Translations under genes and position numbers: made by a program
From: Gordonia sp. PDNC005
GTDB taxonomy: Bacteria; Actinomycetota; Actinomycetes; Mycobacteriales; Mycobacteriaceae
Assembly (NCBI RefSeq): GCF_016919385.1
Contig: NZ_CP070351.1
Coordinates: 2,914,001-2,978,000, forward strand
Length of the DNA stretch: 64,000 bases
Direction: 5' to 3'
Shown here: one piece after another, positions 53,001 to 64,000 of the stretch
Layout: the number at the start of each line of letters is the position of its first letter
How positions within the stretch are numbered: the first letter of the stretch is position 1
Notes under the pieces: generated by a model
Seen by the model: the letters and a program-made list of their open reading frames with translations, nothing else
Databases searched by the model: none
What the model was told of the DNA's origin: nothing

Positions 53001-53480
53001 GACGCCCTTGGGCCGGCCGGTGGATCCCGACGTGAAGAGCGTGTACGCGGGCGAGTCGCCGTGCAACGGCGAGCGGCGCTCCGCCGCGGTGAACGGCGCG
53101 ACCTCGGGCACCGGCCCGGAACAGTCGATGCGCAGCGTCCCGTCGCTCTCCGCGGAAGCCGGGCCGACGAGTGTCAGTCGAGCGCCCGACGTCTCGAGCA
53201 TGTAGTCGATGCGGTCGGCGGGCATGTCCGACCCGAGTGGCACGTAATGACCGCCCGCCAGGACGATCGCATGGATCGCGACCATCATCTCGACGGATCT
53301 GTCGATCTGTACGGCGACGGCCACGTCGGGTCCGACCCCCGCAGCGACCAGTTCTCTCGCGAGAGCCGAGGTGCGGCACGTGAACTCGTCGTAGGACACC
53401 ACCCGAGCACCGTCGATCAGCGCGACCGACTCATCGCTGTCGATCGGCTTGATGCTGTCAGACGCCTTGAGTTCCGGCAC
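35034..53480 (-). CDS. Six-module non-ribosomal peptide synthetase with terminal thioesterase (NRPS 2)
   Basis: About 6,150 residues. Domain order A-T-(C-A-T)x5-TE. Approximate positions: A1 53450-51950, T1 51885, C1 51720-50400, A2 50320-48750, T2 48680, C2 48510-47200, A3 47100-45500, T3 45470, C3 45310-44000, A4 43900-42400, T4 42350, C4 42200-40900, A5 40800-39200, T5 39170, C5 39010-37700, A6 37600-36100, T6 35990, TE 35900-35050. All C domains have HHIAADG; carriers have GGNSL; TE has Ser in GWSIGG and His in THHLGM. No epimerase is present. Hand-read A codes: A1 DVWHFSLVDK (the EntF serine code), A2 and A3 DCPHSTLVEK, A4 DAFVAVLIWK, A5 DCAHSTLVEK, A6 DPLMHGRVYK (none recognised). GTG 53480 is chosen because GAGGA is seven bases upstream; ATG 53513 is an alternative. 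It starts with A, so its partner C domain is on NRPS 1. Confidence 0.93.
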   Translation of the reverse strand: MPELKASDSIKPIDSDESVALIDGARVVSYDEFTCRTSALARELVAAGVGPDVAVAVQIDRSVEMMVAIHAIVLAGGHYVPLGSDMPADRIDYMLETSGARLTLVGPASAESDGTLRIDCSGPVPEVAPFTAAERRSPLHGDSPAYTLFTSGSTGRPKGVTVSHSAIVNRLAWMRDLYQLTESDVFLQKTPITFDVSVWELFLPAAIGAPLVLVEPGRHGDPGHLSELIVEHAVTAVHFVPSMLAAFSDVLGDDLVRLDSLRRVFTSGEALTAAVAGPVLRSLPTAELHNLYGPTEAAVDVTAHHVTFDDAVVPIGRPVPATTTYILDAALQQVPAGVPGELYLGGVQLARGYAARPDLTAERFVADPFGPAGGRLYRTGDLVRWTPSGAIDYLGRTDFQVKLRGQRLELGEVEAAIAAAPGVVHAAAAVVDGPAGQQLAGYVAPASVDLDVVEKSIAQALPPYMRPSAWVALDEMPLSSAGKVDRRALPEPRAEAAEYIAPSTDSESIVAALYGDLLGVDTVGVTDGFFDLGGNSLAATRLAARVSDALGVEVTVRDVFDSPSVRELVEAVTGRAHALPEVTAVSPRPTTVPLSFAQQRMWFINRLDPESTTYAIPVLLRLSGPVDVDALQRALVDVVGRHEVLRTTIGSVDGDPVQVIHPVESIPGMLDIATVAGQDELEAVLGTGWDLARELPLRVRVLRTGPDEVVLAIIVHHIAADGESMGPLLRDVFGAYAARVEGTEPSFPPLTVQFADYAIWQHNVLGDVDDPDSVVGRQLTKWTTALAGLPDVLALPADRPRRQVATGRVDSVAFDLPAGVTRALVDTAAASKATPFMVLHAALAVLLARLSGTDDIAVATPIAGRGQSDLDPLVGMFVNTLVLRTTVAPSSTFEEFLAHVRSVDLDAFAASDVPFEALVEALNPTRSESFAPLAQVMLSVAPDAPSAVDMQVGDVAVSPIEGTIESNDYDLLVGVRTAEPGQSWSCALLFAVDLFDPSTAETIASRFVALLTELVSPGDTVIGDARLLTASQEAGEAAVEWGEAADLPAVTTVPAGVAAQIDRTPDVTALIAGDREVTYGEFGTRIARLARVLADSGVGRGSAVAVCIPRSVEMMVAVHATMAVGAQYVPIDLSAPADRAEYMLTTSGAHALLVGGSDIARDVTDVARGAHLPVIVVDENDVVDASAGALHDVVSAGPVLSGADAAYTLFTSGSTGRPKGVTLTHDAVLNRLWWGLDELPITVGDRVIQKTPYTFDCSVPELFAPFLRGATLVVLRDGGHLDPLYVASEVARTRATMIHFVPSMLSVFLEIVGEQRLAELDSVRIVSTTGEALPPALAAQTRSVWPDAQFYNLYGPTEAAVEITAFSIGSMRGDEHTVSIGRPIWNSSAVILDSRLRRVPVGVPGELYLGGVQLARGYAARADLTAERFVADPHGAPGERLYRTGDLVRRMADGGIEYLGRTDFQVKLRGQRIELGEIESVLAGVPGVVHAAATVSKAAGGDEHLVGYLAGTPGDSIDLDAVKAEAARALPVYMVPTVWMVVDDIALNTAGKIDRKALPAPDFGTAEIVEPETDAERSGCAVFADVLGIERVSVTESFFDAGGNSLSAMRLVARLSTAWGVELTVRDLFDAPTVRDLAASIGERAAALPPITAVEVRPERVPLSFAQQRMWFINRLEPDSGTYNIPFALRLTGRLDVAALRAAVCDVVEHHEVLRTTFPDVDGTPYQAVGSPDLISEQLDWAEVDSPADIEASATAGFDLVHRPPLRTRLLASGPDEHVIAIVLHHIAADGESMGPFVADLVAAYTARAAGDAPTITPLDFQFADFAIWQHQVLGGNRDGGSVVDRQLDYWTSTLASMPGVVDLPTDRPRPSVASGAGETSDFVIDEATAARVVEVARQTGATPFMVLHAALAVLLARLSGTDDIAVATPVAGRGQGGLERLVGMFVNTLVLRTHVDGSMTFGELLAEAREVDLAAFAHADVPFEQVVDAVNPTRSEAFAPLAQVMLSFDPGASVSESSLDLGDLTVSGVPLPSPPAQVDLQFVISPSDTGNWNGLVVFATDLFDAGSIATTTARFTSLLTGLLSDPGRPVGDVELLSDAEKAAVIATHDGPPPILPTISSISSALSARAAAAPASTALIVGERTVSYGEFAGRVARLAGEIVEAGVDRESAVAVCIPRSVEMMVAVHAVVAAGAQFVPIDLSAPTDRAEYMLSTAGAVMLLVSDTDRVHDVVTAAVDAGVRVKTLDESGPVAGTPADLAELVRTRPVRGDGAVYTLFTSGSTGRPKGVTLTHDAVVNRLWWGVDELPIDTTDVIVQKTPYTFDCSVPELFAPLMVGATLVVLRDGGHLDPGYVADEIARTRATMVHFVPSMLSVFLDVVGHERARSLDSVRILSTTGEALPPAVAAATRRAWPTALFYNLYGPTEAAVEITAYAIGEVGADDPTVPIGTPIWNSSALVLDDRLRIVPAGVPGELYLGGIQLARGYAARSDLTAERFVADPYGDSGARMYRTGDLVRRMPDGGIEYLGRTDFQVKLRGQRIELGEIESVLAAAPGVVHAAATVAAAPGGGEHLVGYISGGPGEQIDVDAVKAEAHRALPGYMVPTVWMVLDDIALNTAGKIDRKALPAPEFGTTEQVVPATRAERAVADAFADVLGVDSVGVTDDFFDVGGNSLSAMRLVARVSEALDVEVTIRDLFDAPSVREIIAATAGRAPALPPVTAVTPRPNVIPLSFAQQRMWFLNRFEPGAGTYNIPAVLRLSGALDAVALRHALDDVVVRHEVLRTTFPDVDGAPRQVIAPADTVATRLDWQMVESRDEVISAVGDGFDLANQWPLRARLWRVGPDEHVFALVAHHIAADGESMAPLVSDLVSAYESRVAGRLPEFAPLPVQFADFAIWQHEALGAVDDDGSVVARQLRHWVKTLAGSPDAIDLPTDRPRPPVASGRGSSVSTLIPSDVAHRVRAVASTAGATEFMVLHASLAALLSRLSAADDVVISTAVAGRGQEALERLVGMFVNTLALRAAVRPGMTFGELLAQVRDVDATAFANSDVPFESVVDAVDPVRSEAFAPLAQVSLEFTRALPTDAGDGVDTGTLRVAPYDQLDVSARLDLHFAVEATDAEWRLKVEYATDLFDADTVESFADSLVRLLSEFTASPDTARVGVADLVSPEQTAVLTAPATPAVQPRPLGELWDAHGADEPSDLIIGDQSMSRDEFDAATNRLARELLSRGLGPGDLVAILMRRSIHAVLAVVAVSKAGAAFVNIDPTQPVQRRDEILADSGAVFGLTVTGTPDLPDSVEWLAVDNTVADHSAQPIRRDELTRAVHADDLAYLIYTSGSTGKPKAAALSHRGLANLVDGQRRILHLGPATRMLHVASPTFDASIFELVALCTGSGIVISPADVYGGDELAEVLAEGGVTHAVITPSTMDGLDPEQVPELSTLASVGEACPPDLRNRWVRAGRTFFNLYGPTESTIWGTGTEPSTIDGPIHIGGPLPGLGALVLGDGLRPVPVGVPGELYLTGDPLALGYLGRPDLSATRFVADPFGPAGTRMYRTGDRVVRTVSGDLEYLGRVDFQVKLRGQRIELGEIESVLSHAPGARSVAVVVATAPSGGEVLVGYLSGDDLDRAELADYASRRLVAYMRPTVWMLVDEMPLTVAGKVDRRGLPSPEFGAVDHVEPIGPAETAVAAVFADVLGTGHVSVTESFFDAGGNSLSAMRVVSRVSDALGVEVGVRDLFDAPTVRTLVHRVAGRAPALPPVTRAQPRPDRIPLSFAQQRMWFINNFEPASATYNLPVVMRITGPLDADALRTALGDVVRRHEVLRTTFPTDDGVPYQDVAPADAVDGRLDWGHVDSDSGISSAVTDGFDLAVDWPIRGRLLTVDASTHVFALVAHHIAADGESLQPLIGDIVTAYLARSSGREPEFTPLDVQFADFAIWQREVLGEPDDPTSIVGRQVGYWSDALAGIPDVLEIPTDRPRPQAASGRGGVADFEIPREVGERIVSVASERGATPFMVLDAALAVLLARLSASDDVAIASPIAGRGRRELDAVVGMFVNTIVLRSRVDLGESFDGLLARTRADVLNAFANADVPFETVVEAVNPVRSEAFSPLAQVMLSLDPGASATDMDLPAGDIVISAIRPVDPPAQVDMTITVSSTTDGPWHGSITYATDLFDASTVVAFGERLAGLLGALTADTDGPVGDAALLTDAEISESTRLERGVQRQLPAEDLASALAAAAAAHPHREALLFRDRSVAYAELGARVNTLARELITARVGPDVAVAVCIPRSVELIVAIHAVVAAGGQYVPVDTSAPADRVEYMMSTAGARIALVHAGLPTPAPIAGAGDGVTVIEVDSESAVDESVAPVVDADRRAPLLPQHAAYTIFTSGSTGRPKGVTLPHDAVVNRLRWGLDELPIDGDDLVVLKTPYTFDCSVAELFAPLMEGSRLLIAEPDGHLDPVYMADLIADAGATMVHFVPSMLSVFLELAGPERLARLDKVRIISTTGEALPPSVAAQTRAEVPGAVLYNLYGPTEAAVEITYQQLDAIGDVVPIGVPVWNSSAYVLDGRLNQVAAGVPGELYVAGVQLARGYAARPDLTADRFLADPFGPAGSRMYRTGDLVRRNHAGELEYLGRTDFQVKLRGQRIELGEIEAAVAQAPGVVHASVTVAQAPDGGEHLVAYVAGVPGDVLDVDGVRHAIAADLPEYMRPTVWMPLDEIPLNSAGKLDRKALPVPEFTAGEYVAPVGADEAAVAAAFADVLGVDRIGVTDSFFDLGGNSLSAMRLAARAGDALGSEVSVRDVFEAPTVRELVELVGSAKPALAPIVAVSDRPERIPLSFAQQRMWFINRFDPSSGVYNIPAVLTLTGPLDVDAMQAAFIDVLERHEVLRTLFVEHDGSPSQAILDVSDAAERFDWAMSDVDGVTEAVTSGFHLATQLPIRVRLAATGPGEHVLAIVVHHIAADGQSMGPMVRDVVTAYLARRDGRVPDFPPLPVQFADFALWQHSVLGAADDPESVLGRQAAYWRDRLGGVPDVIELPTDRPRPPRASMRGQTIEFTVPGSVGERIGRLAAQHGATPFMVVHAALSVLLARLSSSDDVVVGTPIAGRGQRVLDPLVGMFVNSLALRSTVHSGATFAELLGDVRSGDLDAFANADIPFETLVDVLNPTRSEAFAPLSQVWLSVDEADEGPGDVMVEPGGLSVEPAGDLQQPARVDLNVALGSRAGGADWSGTVTYATDLFNADTVEQVAAALVDILDVVTADPSAVVGDLPVLTEEDERRVGSWAHSAAPLPSREARGVLHEVVPPQARTSTLLVAGGRTVAGAELMDRVTVLARRLIDAGVGPDVAVAVCIPRSIEMFVALHAVMTAGGFYVPIVVDGPADRARYVIETAGAEILLVDDLLGPPEWAVADGISVIGVDTRAPVIGNVTPVGDADRRAPLRPDDAAYTIFTSGSTGRPKGVTVSHRSMMSVLATDVVDGRFGPDDVFLMVIDYTFDPSVLDLFRGPICGGLTVVTDPADQRDPWALQRHVVDHRVSVMMLVPSMLSLMVSELTADELAGMNSVRIVHTGGEAVTPALSDAICASWPDAEGHNRYGPTENTVYCTLSLIAAGRSVVPIGRPTAYSIARVLDSRLHQVPVGVAGELYMGGDQVARGYIGRYGLTAERFVADPYGEPGQRLYRTGDLVRWNHDGELEYLGRTDFQVKLRGQRIELGEIEAVLGSAPGVRQAAAVVTSAPSGGQVLVAYVEGHELSEAALVDYAAQNLLEYMRPTSWMIVDALPLSTAGKIDRRNLPEPVFRTAEYVTPVGPLEEAVAKVYADLLDVATVSATTSFFDLGGNSLSAARVVARLRDEHGVSVELAWLFEDATVRGLAARVEGAESGGTAVLIPLRADGSRAPLFCVHPAGGLAWFFGGLVPYLDDRPLYGLQDPHVVAGEESAPDVASLAARYVSEIREVQPEGPYNVLGWSIGGTLAYEMACQLEAAGHDVGYLGVMDASLTVEQSSEPDSTPDTAETVGDLLGSWRDLFDLGDDVQAASADEVAAIVRDQIASMGLLDSDQVERIMDSFASAGDILNGYRPGRYSGDVHFFTATEDKPDPVTFRAAWGDHVDGEVHNVDVPTHHLGMADAQALAIIGPAVNDALLPRRTVARTDDSD

Positions 53481-53517
53481 CGTTCGTTCCTCGTTTCTCT
53501 CGCTGTGGTTCATGCAG

Positions 53518-64000
<10,483 letters not shown>

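Overview
The window is high-GC, gene-dense DNA from an actinomycete. A mycolic-acid bacterium (order Mycobacteriales/Corynebacteriales, Gordonia- or Rhodococcus-like) is the best guess. The basis is a wax-ester-synthase/DGAT gene, an MTB12-like secreted lipoprotein, frequent GTG/TTG starts, and SecY and ribosomal proteins that resemble mycobacterial ones. The genus is an inference; no rRNA is present.

Layout: (1) 1-4592, minus strand: the distal part of the spc ribosomal operon (rpsH-rplF-rplR-rpsE-rpmD-rplO), then secY and adk, which is cut by the window edge. (2) 4593-22401: a block of about 17.8 kb that splits the spc operon. It holds an AbiEi-antitoxin-like regulator/nuclease-fold gene, an NCS1 permease, a NiCoT nickel transporter, a urease operon (ureA-B-C-F-D, with no ureG), a WS/DGAT acyltransferase, a TRIC-type channel, a small membrane protein, a TerD-AIM24 fusion, three tandem family-2 glycosyltransferases, a patch of gene wreckage (NRPS, BPL_N-like and GGDEF fragments) and a LysR regulator. 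(3) 22402-23859, minus: the proximal spc genes rplN-rplX-rplE-rpsN. The two ribosomal halves begin at near-identical promoters. (4) 24070-34480: a signalling island. It has three paralogous pairs of membrane proteins, each an ATPase-bearing kinase-like protein (A) followed by an overlapping degenerate partner (B), plus a receiver-less LuxR protein, a NarL-type response regulator, an SRPBCC protein, an acetoacetate-decarboxylase-family protein, an MTB12-like lipoprotein and one unknown gene. (5) 34743-64000, minus: two giant NRPS genes (the first cut by the window edge) and a terminal MbtH gene.

How the parts fit together: urease needs nickel, so the NiCoT gene overlapping ureD probably supplies it, and the NCS1 permease may bring in a urea-yielding nucleobase or ureide. 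The A/B pairs look like multi-subunit sensors in which only A1 and A3 keep a phospho-acceptor histidine. The two LuxR/NarL regulators are the obvious outputs and share an upstream motif. The NRPS line shows nine adenylation domains in the window. They read, by hand-aligned specificity codes, ...Ser, X (epimerised), X, Ser, X, X, X, X, X, then a thioesterase. Most codes match nothing I know, so the product is unassigned.

The most interesting items are the kinase/pseudokinase array, the NRPS with repeated unassigned codes and a break between C and A domains, the split spc operon with twin promoters, and the urease operon lacking ureG.
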